From Betaproteobacteria bacterium (GTDB taxonomy: Bacteria > Pseudomonadota > Gammaproteobacteria > Burkholderiales > Casimicrobiaceae): 64,000 nucleotides of DNA. The translations under genes were made by a program, and so were the position numbers. Positions 1 to 9,668 of the stretch are shown here, piece after piece. The DNA is taken from positions 1 through 64,000 of the forward strand of contig JAOUIA010000003.1 in the NCBI GenBank assembly GCA_029884335.1. Reading direction: 5' to 3'. Each line of letters begins with the position of its first letter. The first letter of the stretch is position 1. A model generated the notes under the pieces. That model was not told the DNA's origin. It made no database searches and saw nothing but the letters and a program-made list of their open reading frames with translations.

Positions 1-91
1 GCTGCGACGCCGATTGGGCGGGGGCGAACGCGGGCAGGGCGGCAAGCGGCAGAAGACAGAACGCGGCGGCGAAGCGGCGGCGGTCGGGCAC
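1..91 (-). CDS. N-terminus of an exported protein (partial, runs off the left edge)
   Basis: Read on the minus strand from a GTG at 91, the frame encodes about 30 residues with a typical signal peptide: a basic start (PDRRRF), a hydrophobic core (CLLPLAALPAF) and an Ala-rich end likely cut near APAQ. The mature part lies outside the window, so the function cannot be told. An in-frame TTG at 109 would add six residues. Neither start has a clear Shine-Dalgarno (SD) sequence. It is divergent from the small plus-strand ORF at 184. Confidence 0.5.
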   Translation of the reverse strand, partial: MPDRRRFAAAFCLLPLAALPAFAPAQSASQ

Positions 92-111
92 GGCGGGGGT
101 CCGATCCAAGG

Positions 112-117
112 TAGAAT
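112..117 (+). promoter_or_regulatory. Candidate -10 box TAGAAT
   Basis: TAGAAT lies 67 bases before the 42-codon ORF at 184, in the gap between two divergent genes. No convincing -35 box is visible. The same hexamer recurs in other gaps of this window. Confidence 0.35.
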
Positions 118-183
118 GCGCATTTTCCACCCATCCGCGGCCGCGGGCACGATCCGGCGGCCTTGCCATTCCCGGAGACCGTC

Positions 184-312
184 ATGGCCGAACGCAACCG
201 CACCCGCCGCAACACGCTCGAGCGCCGCTGCCTGCCCAAGTCGTTCAAGCGCATGTTCGCCGGCGCGCCGAAGGGCATCTTCAAGATGCTCGAGAAGGTC
301 AAGAAGCACTGA
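184..312 (+). CDS. Small basic hypothetical protein, 42 aa
   Basis: An ATG at 184 with an SD-like GGAGA a few bases upstream opens 42 codons ending in TGA at 310-312. Nearly every third base is G or C, as in the neighbouring genes, which argues for real coding. The product is rich in Arg and Lys (about 15 of 42) with one Cys; the C-terminal half (FKRMFAGAPKGIFKMLEKVKK) could form an amphipathic helix. I do not recognise a family. A nucleic-acid-binding or membrane-active peptide would fit the charge, but that is only inference. Confidence 0.55.
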   Translation: MAERNRTRRNTLERRCLPKSFKRMFAGAPKGIFKMLEKVKKH

Positions 313-379
313 CCGCGCGTTCCTCGCAGCGCGATCGCCGAAGGGCCGCCGCCGCGCGGCCCTTCGCCATTTCCGGCCC

Positions 380-904
380 ATGCCCTTCGCCTACTACGAC
401 CGGCTCTCGCCCGCCCGCAAGGCGATCTACCGGCGCAGCGACGCGATCGTCGAGCTCGCGCTGCCGCGCGGCGCCGAGCTGGGCGCGACGGTCGCGGCGA
501 TCCGCGAAACGCTGGAAGGCGACCGCAGGACGGAGGTCGAGCGGGCGTGCCAGGCGCTGTGCGACGCGCTCGCCTCCGGCTACCGCGTGCCGCCGGTGCG
601 CGCGAGCGTCCTGGAGCGACGCCCGTCCGACGACTACGGCGAGCTGCACGGCCTCTACGAGCCCGCGGAAGCCCGGCGCCGCGCCCGCATCACCGTGTGG
701 ATGCGCACCGCCGCGCGGCAGCAGGTGGTCGCGTTCCGCTCGTTCCTGCGCACGGTCGTCCACGAGCTCGGCCACCACCTCGACTACGAGCTCTACGCGC
801 TCGAGGAGTCCTTCCACACCGAGGGCTTCTACAAGCGCGAGTCGACGCTGGCCAACGCGCTCTTCGCGCAGCTGGCCGCGCGCGACGCCCCGCCCCCCGC
901 CTGA
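380..904 (+). CDS. Conserved hypothetical with HExxH zinc-protease-like motif, 174 aa
   Basis: The ATG at 380 gives a 174-residue protein without a signal peptide. Near residues 128-137 it carries VVHELGHHLDYE, an HExxH zinc-binding signature, followed by a conserved-looking acidic and aromatic stretch (EESFHTEGFYKRE). HExxH with a downstream acidic residue is typical of zincin metallopeptidases, so a small cytoplasmic zinc peptidase is plausible, but no named family was recognised. The 75 bases before it lack a strong promoter, so it may be co-transcribed with the small ORF at 184. An ahcY leader follows it. Confidence 0.6.
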   Translation: MPFAYYDRLSPARKAIYRRSDAIVELALPRGAELGATVAAIRETLEGDRRTEVERACQALCDALASGYRVPPVRASVLERRPSDDYGELHGLYEPAEARRRARITVWMRTAARQQVVAFRSFLRTVVHELGHHLDYELYALEESFHTEGFYKRESTLANALFAQLAARDAPPPA

Positions 905-925
905 CCCCGGCTCCGGCGATTCCGG

Positions 926-931
926 TACAAT
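926..931 (+). promoter_or_regulatory. Candidate -10 box (TACAAT) of the ahcY transcript
   Basis: TACAAT lies 10 bases before the first paired base of the SAH riboswitch, the right place for a -10 element if the aptamer is at the 5' end of the RNA. The -35 region is poor (CTGACC, long spacer). Confidence 0.5.
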
Positions 932-940
932 CCGCGCTCG

Positions 941-1006
941 CCCCGAGGAGCGCTGCAATCCGGCTTGCGGACCAGGCTCGGGGCCTCTTCATCCGAACGG
1001 CGCTCG
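941..1006 (+). promoter_or_regulatory. SAH (S-adenosylhomocysteine) riboswitch
   Basis: The leader of ahcY matches the SAH aptamer. CCCCGAG (941-947) pairs with CTCGGGG (977-983) to form P1. The conserved GAGGAGCGCTGCAA and CCAGGCTCG segments are present, and GAGCGC (948-953) can form the diagnostic pseudoknot with GCGCTC (1000-1005). In known members, SAH binding turns expression on, so ahcY is made when its substrate accumulates. The ahcY ribosome-binding site (GAGGAG, 1071-1076) lies about 65 bases downstream. Confidence 0.93.
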
Positions 1007-1086
1007 TTGAACCGTGACTGCTCACGGGGAACGGGCCGCATGGCCGCTTTCCTCGCGAAGGTCACCCTACGAGGAGCATCGACGCC

Positions 1087-2517
<1,431 letters not shown>

Positions 2518-2640
2518 TCGCTGGGGCGGGAACGTGGCGCGACGCCCCGACGCTTCGGACCGGGCGCCTTGCGGCGCCGGTCGATGCCGCCGGGACGTCG
2601 TGGCCTGCGTCGTGCCGGCGCGCAGCGTAGGAGGCACTGG

Positions 2641-3561
2641 ATGCGCATCGCGGTAATCGGGACGGGAGGCATCGGCGGCTACTTCGGCGCGCAGCTCGCC
2701 AAGGCCGGCGCGGACGTGACGTTCGTCGCGCGCGGAGCCCAGCTCGCCGCGCTGCGCGATCGCGGCCTGACGGTCGAGAGCGGCGTGGCGCCCGTGCGGC
2801 TGGCGGAAGTCCGCGCGACCGACGACGTCGCCTCGATCGGCCCCGTCGACGCGACGATGCTGTGCGTCAAGCTGTGGGACGTCGAGCCGACGGCGCCGCG
2901 GCTCGCGCCGCTGGTCGCCGGGGGCGGCGTGGTCATCCCGTTCCAGAATGGCGTGGACGCGCCCGACGTGCTGCGCCGCGCGCTGGGCGACGAGGCGGTC
3001 GCCGGCGGCACCGCGCACATCGCGGCGACCATCCGCGCGCCCGGGGTGATCGCGCACACGGGCACGCTCGCGCGCCTGCGCGTGGGCGCGTTCGAGCGCA
3101 CGCGCTCAGCGCCCGTCGACGCGTTCGTCGCGGCGGCGAAGGCCGCGGGCGTCGACTGCGAGCGCGTGACGGACATCACGGCCACGCTGTGGGAGAAGTT
3201 CACGTTCCTCGCGTCGATGTCGGGCATGACGGCGGTGGCGCGCGTGCCGATCGGCCCGATCCGCGCCGACCCGGCGATGCGCGCGACGTTCCTCGCCGCG
3301 ATGCAGGAGGTGGTGACGCTCGGCCGCGCGCGAGGCGTCGCGCTGCCCGAGGACTTCGCGAACCGCGCGCTCGCGTTCGGCGACACGCTGCCCGCCGAGA
3401 TGAAGAGCTCGCAGCTCGTCGATCTCGCCGCCGGCCGGCGCATCGAGGCGCCGTGGCTGTCCGGCGCGGTCGCGCGCATGGCCGCGGAGGCCGGCATTCC
3501 CGCGCCGGTGCACGCCACGCTCTACGCCGCGCTCAAGCCCTGGGTGAACGGGGCGCCCTGA
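2641..3561 (+). CDS. panE: 2-dehydropantoate 2-reductase (ketopantoate reductase family)
   Basis: A 306-residue NADPH-dependent reductase of the ApbA/PanE family; the classical member converts ketopantoate to pantoate for CoA synthesis. It opens with the Rossmann motif IGTGGIGGYFGAQLAKAG (residues 5-22), has the PFQNGVDAPD segment typical of the family and a helical C-terminal dimerisation domain with the conserved Lys in TLWEKFTFLASMSG. An ideal AGGAGG sits just before the ATG. It lies between ahcY and metF, an unusual place for a pantothenate gene; family paralogues of other specificity exist, so the substrate is not certain. Confidence 0.85.
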   Translation: MRIAVIGTGGIGGYFGAQLAKAGADVTFVARGAQLAALRDRGLTVESGVAPVRLAEVRATDDVASIGPVDATMLCVKLWDVEPTAPRLAPLVAGGGVVIPFQNGVDAPDVLRRALGDEAVAGGTAHIAATIRAPGVIAHTGTLARLRVGAFERTRSAPVDAFVAAAKAAGVDCERVTDITATLWEKFTFLASMSGMTAVARVPIGPIRADPAMRATFLAAMQEVVTLGRARGVALPEDFANRALAFGDTLPAEMKSSQLVDLAAGRRIEAPWLSGAVARMAAEAGIPAPVHATLYAALKPWVNGAP

Positions 3562-3578
3562 ACCGACGAGGAAGACCG

Positions 3579-3929
3579 ATGCGCATCGTGCTTCACTGGC
3601 TGATCAGCGCCGCGGCGCTGTTCCTGCTGCCCTACGTGTTCAAGTGGGTCCAGATCGACTCCGTGCAGGCCGCGCTGATCGCGGCGCTCGTGCTCGGCCT
3701 GGTCAACGCGCTCGTGTGGCCGATCCTCTTCGTGCTCACTCTGCCGGTGACGCTGCTCACGCTCGGGCTGTTCATCTTCGTGCTGAACGGGCTCCTTTTC
3801 TGGGCGGTGGGCTCGCTGGTCGACGGCTTCCGCGTCTCCGGCTTCTGGTCGGGCGTGTTCGGCGCCATCGTCTACAGCCTGATCTCGTGGGCGCTCGCGG
3901 CGATCCTCATGCCGCGCAAGCCCGCGTAG
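3579..3929 (+). CDS. Phage holin family (YvlD-type) small membrane protein, 116 aa
   Basis: An integral inner-membrane protein with four predicted hydrophobic helices separated by short loops (about residues 5-20, 29-47, 48-72 and 85-108). The pattern resembles the phage_holin_4/YvlD family, which despite its name is usually chromosomal and not lytic. It starts 17 bases after panE behind GAGGAAGA. A protein of this type commonly sits between ahcY and metF in Betaproteobacteria, which supports one transcript. Its function is unknown. Confidence 0.8.
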   Translation: MRIVLHWLISAAALFLLPYVFKWVQIDSVQAALIAALVLGLVNALVWPILFVLTLPVTLLTLGLFIFVLNGLLFWAVGSLVDGFRVSGFWSGVFGAIVYSLISWALAAILMPRKPA

Positions 3930-3945
3930 GGTTCCGGCTCGCGCC

Positions 3946-4785
3946 ATGGCAGGCGTCTTCAGCCTCGAGTTCTTCCCGCCGCGCACTGCCGAGGGGACGG
4001 AAAAGCTGCGCGCAGCGCGACGTCAGCTGGCCCAGCTCGGGCCGGCGTTCTGCTCCGTGACGTTCGGCGCCGGCGGCAGCACGCGCGAAGGCACGCTCGC
4101 CACGGTGCTCGAGATCCGCGACGAGGGCATCGAGGCGGCGCCGCACGTCTCCTGCATCGGCAGCACGCGGGAGAGCATCCGCGCGGTGCTGGCGCAGTAC
4201 CGCGAGCACGGCATCCGCCACCTCGTGGCGCTGCGGGGCGACCTGCCGTCGGGGACCGCCGACGTCGGGGAGTTCCGCTACGCGAGCGAGCTGGTCGAGT
4301 TCATCCGCCGCGAGACCGGCGACTGGTTCGCCATCGACGTCGCCGCCTATCCCGAGGTGCACCCGCAGGCGCGCTCGGCGGAGGACGACCTCGCGAACTT
4401 CCGGCGCAAGGTGGATGCCGGGGCGAACTCGGCGATCACGCAGTACTTCTTCAACCCCGACGCCTACTGGCACTTCGTCGACGCCGCCGCGGCGCTCGGC
4501 GTGAGCGTCCCGGTCGTGCCGGGCATCATGCCGATCGGCAGCTTCGCCAAGCTCGCGCGCTTCTCCGACGCGTGCGGCGCGGAGATCCCGCGCTGGATCC
4601 GGCGCCGGCTCGAGGGGTATGGCGACGACACGGCGTCGATCCGCGGGTTCGGCCTCGACGTCGTCACCGGCCTGTGCGAGCAGCTGCTCGCGCGCGGCGC
4701 GCCGGGGCTGCACTTCTATACGCTGAACCAGGCGTCGCTCACGACGACGATCTGGCAGCGCCTCGGGCTCCCGCACGCGCAGTGA
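3946..4785 (+). CDS. metF: Methylenetetrahydrofolate reductase
   Basis: A 279-residue FAD-containing enzyme that reduces 5,10-methylene-THF to 5-methyl-THF, the methyl donor for methionine synthesis from homocysteine. Recognisable elements are SLEFFPPRT near the N-terminus, the flavin and folate barrel segments SVTFGAGGSTREGT, HLVALRGDLPSG, AYPEVHPQA, AITQYFFN and VPGIMPI, and the closing HFYTLNQ. It lies 16 bases after the holin-like gene and completes the SAH-to-methionine route begun by ahcY. Its stop overlaps the next start (GTGA), implying translational coupling. Confidence 0.95.
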   Translation: MAGVFSLEFFPPRTAEGTEKLRAARRQLAQLGPAFCSVTFGAGGSTREGTLATVLEIRDEGIEAAPHVSCIGSTRESIRAVLAQYREHGIRHLVALRGDLPSGTADVGEFRYASELVEFIRRETGDWFAIDVAAYPEVHPQARSAEDDLANFRRKVDAGANSAITQYFFNPDAYWHFVDAAAALGVSVPVVPGIMPIGSFAKLARFSDACGAEIPRWIRRRLEGYGDDTASIRGFGLDVVTGLCEQLLARGAPGLHFYTLNQASLTTTIWQRLGLPHAQ

Positions 4786-5150
4786 ACTCGGAGGACTTCG
4801 TCGCCCACGTGGTCGAGACGATGCGGCCCGCGGTGGCCGCGACGGCGAAGCGCATGTTCGGCGGGCATGGCATCTTCGGCGGCGAGCGCATGTTCGCGCT
4901 GATCGTCGACGACGTGCTCTACCTGCGCTGCGGCGAAGGCAACCGCGCGGCGTTCGATCGGCTGGGCCTGCCGGCGTTCGAGTACTCGCGCGCCGGCGGC
5001 AGGCGCGTGGCGATGGCCTACCGCCAGGCGCCCGACGAGGCGCTGGACAGCCCCTCGGAGATGCGCGACTGGGCGCTGGGCGCGCTTGCGGCGGCGCGCG
5101 CGGCCGCGCCGGGCGGAGCGCGCCGGCGCCGGCCTACGAACCCGGCCTGA
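4782..5150 (+). CDS. TfoX N-terminal domain protein
   Basis: A 122-residue protein that starts at a GTG overlapping the metF stop. The sequence TAKRMFGGHGIFGGERMFALIVDDVLYLRC is split across the classic TfoX_N fold; the motif RMFGG-G is diagnostic. Only the N-terminal domain is present, without the C-terminal domain of enteric competence regulators, so a role in competence should not be assumed. The C-terminus is a low-complexity Ala/Arg tail. Its end overlaps the last bases of the convergent minus-strand gene. Confidence 0.8.
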   Translation: MNSEDFVAHVVETMRPAVAATAKRMFGGHGIFGGERMFALIVDDVLYLRCGEGNRAAFDRLGLPAFEYSRAGGRRVAMAYRQAPDEALDSPSEMRDWALGALAAARAAAPGGARRRRPTNPA

Positions 5151-5868
5151 ACGCGACGAGCTCGACGATCTCGCTCTGCGAGATCATCGGCGCGTTGTCC
5201 ATCGGATTGCCCTTCTCGCGCCACTCGGAGCGGCGATCCTCGCGCACGACGCCGCGCACGGCGGGCGCGTACCACACGGTGTGGTTGCACTCGGTGGCCC
5301 AGCGGAACGGCGTCTCGTCGTCGAGCCGCATGATGACGTTCATCCGCACGGCGTCGAACGTGCCCGCGCGCACCGTCACCTGCTCGGCGCGGCGCACTGC
5401 GACGTAGCGGTTAACCTTGCCCTCGGTGCGCCCCGTGTCGTTGACCTGCTCGACCCACTGGTTCCAGCTCTGCCCGGCGGCGAGCGGGAAGCGGAAGCGC
5501 TCGAGCGGCCGCGCGAAGCGCCGCGTCTCGACGTCCATCATCGAGCCCTGCACGACGAGGCCCGGCGCGCTCCAGCGCTCGGTGCGCGTCCCGTCGCCGC
5601 CGCCGCCGCGCGTGGTCACGCTCGCGACGATGCCGTCGGCGCCGATGGCGGTGACCTCCACGACCTCCTCGGCGTCGCCGACCGCGCGGAAGCGCGAGCG
5701 GATCTGGTAGGTCCAGCGGTCGCCGATCCGGTAGGCGGGCACCTCGGCGAGCGGAGGCCCGCCGGAGCCGAACCCGAACTGCGCCGCCGCGCTGCCCGCC
5801 CACGCGAGCGGGGCGGCGGCCAGCGCGCGAAGCAGCCCGCGGCGACGGATGAACGCGTTGTCGATCAC
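5134..5868 (-). CDS. Exported hypothetical protein with Tat-like signal, 244 aa
   Basis: The GTG start at 5868 overlaps the stop of the upstream gene (GTGA). The N-terminus FIRRRGLLRALAAAPLAW ending in SAAAQ is a signal peptide with a twin-arginine-like RRRGLLR. The mature part looks all-beta (YRIGDRWTYQIRSRF, GIVASVTTRGG, VRAGTFDAVRMNVIM) and resembles lipocalin-like or DUF3108-like periplasmic domains in style, but no family was firmly recognised. It ends with ISQSEIVELVAF. It is third in the ilvD transcription unit. Confidence 0.7.
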   Translation of the reverse strand: MIDNAFIRRRGLLRALAAAPLAWAGSAAAQFGFGSGGPPLAEVPAYRIGDRWTYQIRSRFRAVGDAEEVVEVTAIGADGIVASVTTRGGGGDGTRTERWSAPGLVVQGSMMDVETRRFARPLERFRFPLAAGQSWNQWVEQVNDTGRTEGKVNRYVAVRRAEQVTVRAGTFDAVRMNVIMRLDDETPFRWATECNHTVWYAPAVRGVVREDRRSEWREKGNPMDNAPMISQSEIVELVAFRPGS

Positions 5869-6560
5869 TTCGCGGGTCCTTTCGACGGCGGCTCGGAGAC
5901 GGGGGCTGCGTCGGCGACGACGTCGAGCGCGGTGTCGTCGATCCAGGCCCTGCCCGGGCCGAACAGCACGAGGCCGGCCTCTATTCCTTCGGCCTCTGCG
6001 CGCACCTTGAGCGTGATCTCGTAGCGCGCCCAGTCGGTCGTCCCGTGCACGGCGTCGCGGCGCATCTCGGCGATGTCGAGCGGGTAGCCGCCCTTCACCG
6101 AGTGAAGCTTGAGGCCGGCACCGGAGGCGAAGCGGTTGCCCGTCGTCCCCTCCGTGCGCAGCCACGCGGAGAAGCGCAGCGTCCTGCCGCGGTAGGCGGC
6201 TGCAGGCACGGTCTGGTACACCGCGCCGAACGGCTCCGGGCCGACGTTGGTCACGCGCAGGCTGCGATCGCCGCTGCGGCGGATCGTCGTGTCGGGCTCG
6301 AACGTGTACGAGACCGGCCCGGCGTGCTGCACGACCCACCACCCCTCCGGCGAGCCGACCTTGCCCGGCACGGTCGACTCGAAGCCGGCGTTGACCAGCG
6401 GCACGCTCGCCAGCGGCTTCGCCGCCTTGTCGGGGGGAACCGCAGGCGGCGGCCTGATCTCGCGCGCCGCGCGCGCGGGCTGCGGCGCGGAGTCCTGCGC
6501 CGTGGCAGGTCCGACCAGCGCCGCCGCGACCGCGAACAGGATGGACAGGGTGCGCAGCAT
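5865..6560 (-). CDS. Exported protein with carbohydrate-binding-module-like fold, 231 aa
   Basis: The ATG at 6560 begins a signal peptide ([21 protein letters not shown]), then a Pro/Ala-rich linker. From about residue 55 there is a jelly-roll-like domain: VNAGFES, PEGWWV, a [11 protein letters not shown] strand and [10 protein letters not shown] at the end, which is the usual layout of CBM4/9-like or galactose-binding modules. Binding residues cannot be assigned. It lies 12 bases after ilvD and overlaps the next gene by four bases, so the three genes probably share a transcript, though no metabolic link to branched-chain amino acids is evident. Confidence 0.65.
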   Translation of the reverse strand: MLRTLSILFAVAAALVGPATAQDSAPQPARAAREIRPPPAVPPDKAAKPLASVPLVNAGFESTVPGKVGSPEGWWVVQHAGPVSYTFEPDTTIRRSGDRSLRVTNVGPEPFGAVYQTVPAAAYRGRTLRFSAWLRTEGTTGNRFASGAGLKLHSVKGGYPLDIAEMRRDAVHGTTDWARYEITLKVRAEAEGIEAGLVLFGPGRAWIDDTALDVVADAAPVSEPPSKGPAK

Positions 6561-6571
6561 CTTCTCGGAAC

Positions 6572-8254
6572 TCAGTCGTCGGCGTCGGTGACCGCGCCGC
6601 GGCTCGCCGTCGACACCTGCCGTGTGTACTTGGCGAGCAGGCCCCGCGCGTAGCGCGGCGCGGGCGGCTTCCACTGCGCGCGGCGCCGCGCGAGCTCCTC
6701 GTCGCTCACGTTGAGCTGGATGAGCAGCTTGTGCGCGTCGATGGTGATCGGGTCGCCTTCGCGCACCAGCGCGATCGTGCCGCCGACCTGCGCCTCGGGC
6801 GCGACGTGGCCGACGACCATGCCCCAGGTGCCGCCGGAGAAGCGGCCGTCGGTGATGAGGCCGACCGACTCGCCGAGACCCTGCCCGATGATCGCGGAGG
6901 TCGGCGCGAGCATTTCCTGCATGCCGGGCCCGCCCTTCGGGCCTTCGTACCGGATCACGACGACGTCGCCGGCGTTGATCCTGCGAGCCATGATCGCTTC
7001 CATGCACTGCGGCTCGGAGTCGAACACCCGCGCGGGGCCGGTGATCGACGGGTTCTTGAGGCCGGTGATCTTCGCGACGCAACCTTCGGTGGCGAGGTTG
7101 CCCTTGAGGATCGCGAGGTGCCCGTGCTCGTACATCGGGTTCTTCCAGGGCCGGATCACCTCCTGGTCGCGGCGCGGCTCGGCGGGGACGCCGGCGAGCT
7201 CCTCGGCCATCGTCCGGCCGGTGATCGTTGTGCAGTCGCCGTGGAGCAGGCCGTTGACCAGCAGCATCTTCAGCACCTGCGGCACGCCGCCCGCCGCGTG
7301 GAAGTCGGTCGCGACGAACCGGCCCGAGGGCTTGAGGTCGCACAGCACCGGCGTGCGCCTGCGGATGCGCTCGAAGTCGTCGATCGTCCACGGCACTTGC
7401 GCCGCGTGCGCGATCGCGAGGTAGTGCAGCACCGCGTTCGTCGATCCGCCGGTGGCCATCACCAGCGCGATCGCGTTCTCGATGGACTCGCGCGTGATGA
7501 TGTCGCGGGGCTTGAGGTCGCGCTCGATCGCGCTCACCAGCACCTTCGCCGACGCCGCCGCGCTGTCGGCCTTCTCGGGGTCCGGCGAGGCCATCTGCGA
7601 GCTGCCGAGCAGGCTCATGCCCAGCGCCTCGAAAGACGACGACATGGTATTGGCGGTGTACATGCCGCCGCACGCGCCCACCGTCGGGCACGCGTTGCGC
7701 TCGATGCCGTCGTAGTCCTCCTTGCTCATCTTCCCGGCCACGTACGCGCCCACCGCCTCGAACGGCGAGACGATCGTGAGCTTCTGGCCCTTCCACTCGC
7801 CGGGCTTGATGGTGCCCGCGTAGACGTAGATGCCCGGGACGTTCATGCGCGCGAGCGCCATCATCCCGCCCGGCATGTTCTTGTCGCAGCCGCCGACGAT
7901 GAGCGCGCCGTCCATCGCCTGGCCGTTGACCGAGGTCTCGATGGCGTCGGCAATCACCTCGCGCGAGACGAGCGAGTACTTCATCGCCTCCGTACCCATG
8001 CCGATGCCGTCGGTGACGGTGGGCACGCCGAACGTTTGCGGCATCGCGCCCGCCGACTTCAGCGCCGCGATGGCGCGGTCGACGAGCGGCTGTATGCCGG
8101 CGTTGCAGGGGTTCATCGTCGAGTGGCCGTTGGCCACCCCGACGATGGGCTTCTCGAAGTCGGCGTCGCCGAAGCCCACGGCGCGCAGCATGGCGCGGTT
8201 CGGCGAGCGGGCGACGCCCTGGGTGATGAGGCGGGATCGGCGGTTGGCGCCCAT
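6572..8254 (-). CDS. ilvD: Dihydroxy-acid dehydratase
   Basis: A 560-residue iron-sulfur enzyme of valine, leucine and isoleucine synthesis that dehydrates 2,3-dihydroxy acids to 2-keto acids. Signature segments with cluster-ligand cysteines are clear: [13 protein letters not shown] (about residues 120-132) and [16 protein letters not shown] (about 190-205), plus NPCNAGIQP near the N-terminus, the lid [10 protein letters not shown] and [13 protein letters not shown]. Length is normal for the family. It diverges from lgt across about 105 bases. Confidence 0.96.
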   Translation of the reverse strand: MGANRRSRLITQGVARSPNRAMLRAVGFGDADFEKPIVGVANGHSTMNPCNAGIQPLVDRAIAALKSAGAMPQTFGVPTVTDGIGMGTEAMKYSLVSREVIADAIETSVNGQAMDGALIVGGCDKNMPGGMMALARMNVPGIYVYAGTIKPGEWKGQKLTIVSPFEAVGAYVAGKMSKEDYDGIERNACPTVGACGGMYTANTMSSSFEALGMSLLGSSQMASPDPEKADSAAASAKVLVSAIERDLKPRDIITRESIENAIALVMATGGSTNAVLHYLAIAHAAQVPWTIDDFERIRRRTPVLCDLKPSGRFVATDFHAAGGVPQVLKMLLVNGLLHGDCTTITGRTMAEELAGVPAEPRRDQEVIRPWKNPMYEHGHLAILKGNLATEGCVAKITGLKNPSITGPARVFDSEPQCMEAIMARRINAGDVVVIRYEGPKGGPGMQEMLAPTSAIIGQGLGESVGLITDGRFSGGTWGMVVGHVAPEAQVGGTIALVREGDPITIDAHKLLIQLNVSDEELARRRAQWKPPAPRYARGLLAKYTRQVSTASRGAVTDADD

Positions 8255-8314
8255 GGCGATGCGTTCCTTCGCGTGTCGACGGACGGCGGCGCGGCCCTTC
8301 GGACGACGCTTTCG

Positions 8315-8320
8315 TATAAT
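8315..8320 (+). promoter_or_regulatory. Candidate -10 box TATAAT upstream of lgt
   Basis: A perfect TATAAT lies 40 bases before the lgt start in the ilvD/lgt divergent gap. The -35 region is GC-rich and not consensus. Confidence 0.5.
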
Positions 8321-8359
8321 CGCCCAATTCTAGCGCAGGGCCATCGGGACGCTTCCGCG

Positions 8360-9175
8360 ATGCTCGTCCACCCGCAGTTCGATCCGGTCGCTTTCTCGAT
8401 CGGGCCCGTTGCCGTGCGCTGGTACGGGCTCATGTACCTCGTCGGCTTCGCGCTGTTCGTCCTGCTTGGCAAGTACCGCGCGAACAAGCAGCTGCTGACC
8501 GGCTGGCACCCGCGCGACGTCGACGACATGCTTTTCTACGGCGTGCTCGGCGTGATCCTCGGCGGGCGACTCGGCTACGTCCTCTTCTACAAGCCGCTTC
8601 ACTATCTCGCGAACCCGCTCGAGATCTTCGCCGTGTGGACCGGCGGCATGAGTTTCCACGGCGGCTTCCTCGGCGTGCTGGTGGCGATGTGGTGGTTCGC
8701 GCGGCGCCGCGGCAAGCGATGGCTCGACGTCACCGACTTCATCGCGCCGCTCGTGCCGCTCGGGCTCGCGGCGGGGCGGCTGGGCAACTTCATCAACGGC
8801 GAGCTGTGGGGACGGCCCACCGACGGGCCGTGGGGCATGGTGTTCCCCCAGGCGGACAACCTGGCGCGCCACCCGTCGCAGCTCTACCAGTTCGCGCTGG
8901 AGGGCGTCGCGCTGTTCGCGATCCTGTGGTGGTACACGAGCCGGCGCCGGCCGATGGGCGCGCCTTCGGCCCTCTTCCTGATCGGCTACGGCGCGTTCCG
9001 CTTCGTCGCCGAGTACGCGCGCGAGCCCGACGGCTTCCTCGGCCTGCTGGCCGGGGGGCTCACGATGGGCCAGTGGCTGTCGCTGCCGATGGTCGTGGCG
9101 GGCCTGCTGATGATGGCGTGGGCGCACCGCAACGCCGACAAGACCCAGCCGACGCTGATCGATCGCATGAAGTGA
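8360..9175 (+). CDS. lgt: Prolipoprotein diacylglyceryl transferase
   Basis: A 271-residue inner-membrane enzyme that moves diacylglyceryl from phosphatidylglycerol to the lipobox cysteine of prolipoproteins. The Lgt signature [18 protein letters not shown] is present near residue 140, as are [14 protein letters not shown] at the start, [10 protein letters not shown] and RHPSQLYQ. About seven transmembrane segments can be seen. Length is normal. It stands alone after the promoter at 8315 and converges on fxsA. Confidence 0.96.
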   Translation: MLVHPQFDPVAFSIGPVAVRWYGLMYLVGFALFVLLGKYRANKQLLTGWHPRDVDDMLFYGVLGVILGGRLGYVLFYKPLHYLANPLEIFAVWTGGMSFHGGFLGVLVAMWWFARRRGKRWLDVTDFIAPLVPLGLAAGRLGNFINGELWGRPTDGPWGMVFPQADNLARHPSQLYQFALEGVALFAILWWYTSRRRPMGAPSALFLIGYGAFRFVAEYAREPDGFLGLLAGGLTMGQWLSLPMVVAGLLMMAWAHRNADKTQPTLIDRMK

Positions 9176-9274
9176 CGGGCCGGACCGGGGGCGCGCGGCC
9201 AGGATGCCTGGCAGGCGCCGTCCGTGCGTGACGATGGAAGGGGCCGCCGGCTTGCCGGCCCGGCGCCGTCGGCC

Positions 9275-9658
9275 CTACTCGATCCTGCGAAAGCGCCCCT
9301 CGATCGCGCGGTTGCCGCTCGCCGTGCCGAACGCCGGCCCGACGTTGAGAGGGAGCATCAGGAGCGCGACGGCCAGCAGGTCGCTCACCACGCCGGGCAG
9401 CAGGAGCAGGAAGCCGGCCAGCACCTTGCGGCCGCTGTCGACGACGCCTCGCAGCAGCGGCTCGTCGCCGTGCAGCGCGGCCAGCGTGCGGGCCCGGAAC
9501 GCGAGCCGCTCGTTGCGCAGCAGCACGATGCCGGCGGCCAGCCCGAACGCGAGCCAGATCCACACCGGGACTCCGGTCCACTGCGCGATCCTGAGCGTGG
9601 CGTAGAGGTCCGCCACGGGGAATCCCAGTAGAATCGCCAGCAAGAGGACGAACCGCAT
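9275..9658 (-). CDS. fxsA: FxsA family membrane protein
   Basis: A 127-residue inner-membrane protein. It matches FxsA (suppressor of F exclusion of phage T7) in layout: N-terminal hydrophobic segments (FVLLLAILLGFPVADLY, VWIWLAFGLAAGIVLLR), the motif GEEPLLRG-like DEPLLRGVVDSGRKVLAGFLLLLPG, and a further helix. The start is preceded by AGGAG. That SD overlaps, on the opposite strand, the TTG start of cutA only 10 bases away. The biochemical role of the family is not established. Confidence 0.85.
   Translation of the reverse strand: MRFVLLLAILLGFPVADLYATLRIAQWTGVPVWIWLAFGLAAGIVLLRNERLAFRARTLAALHGDEPLLRGVVDSGRKVLAGFLLLLPGVVSDLLAVALLMLPLNVGPAFGTASGNRAIEGRFRRIE
9629..9634 (+). promoter_or_regulatory. 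Candidate -10 box (TAGAAT) for cutA inside fxsA
   Basis: TAGAAT lies 35 bases before the cutA start and inside the fxsA coding region on the other strand. With so little room between the two starts, a promoter for cutA has to lie within fxsA. No good -35 is visible. Confidence 0.35.
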
Positions 9659-9668
9659 CGGCTGCTCC

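Noticed and set aside
9241-9262. GC-rich palindrome between the convergent lgt and fxsA as a terminator
   Set aside because: The loop would be only two bases and no T-run follows on either side.
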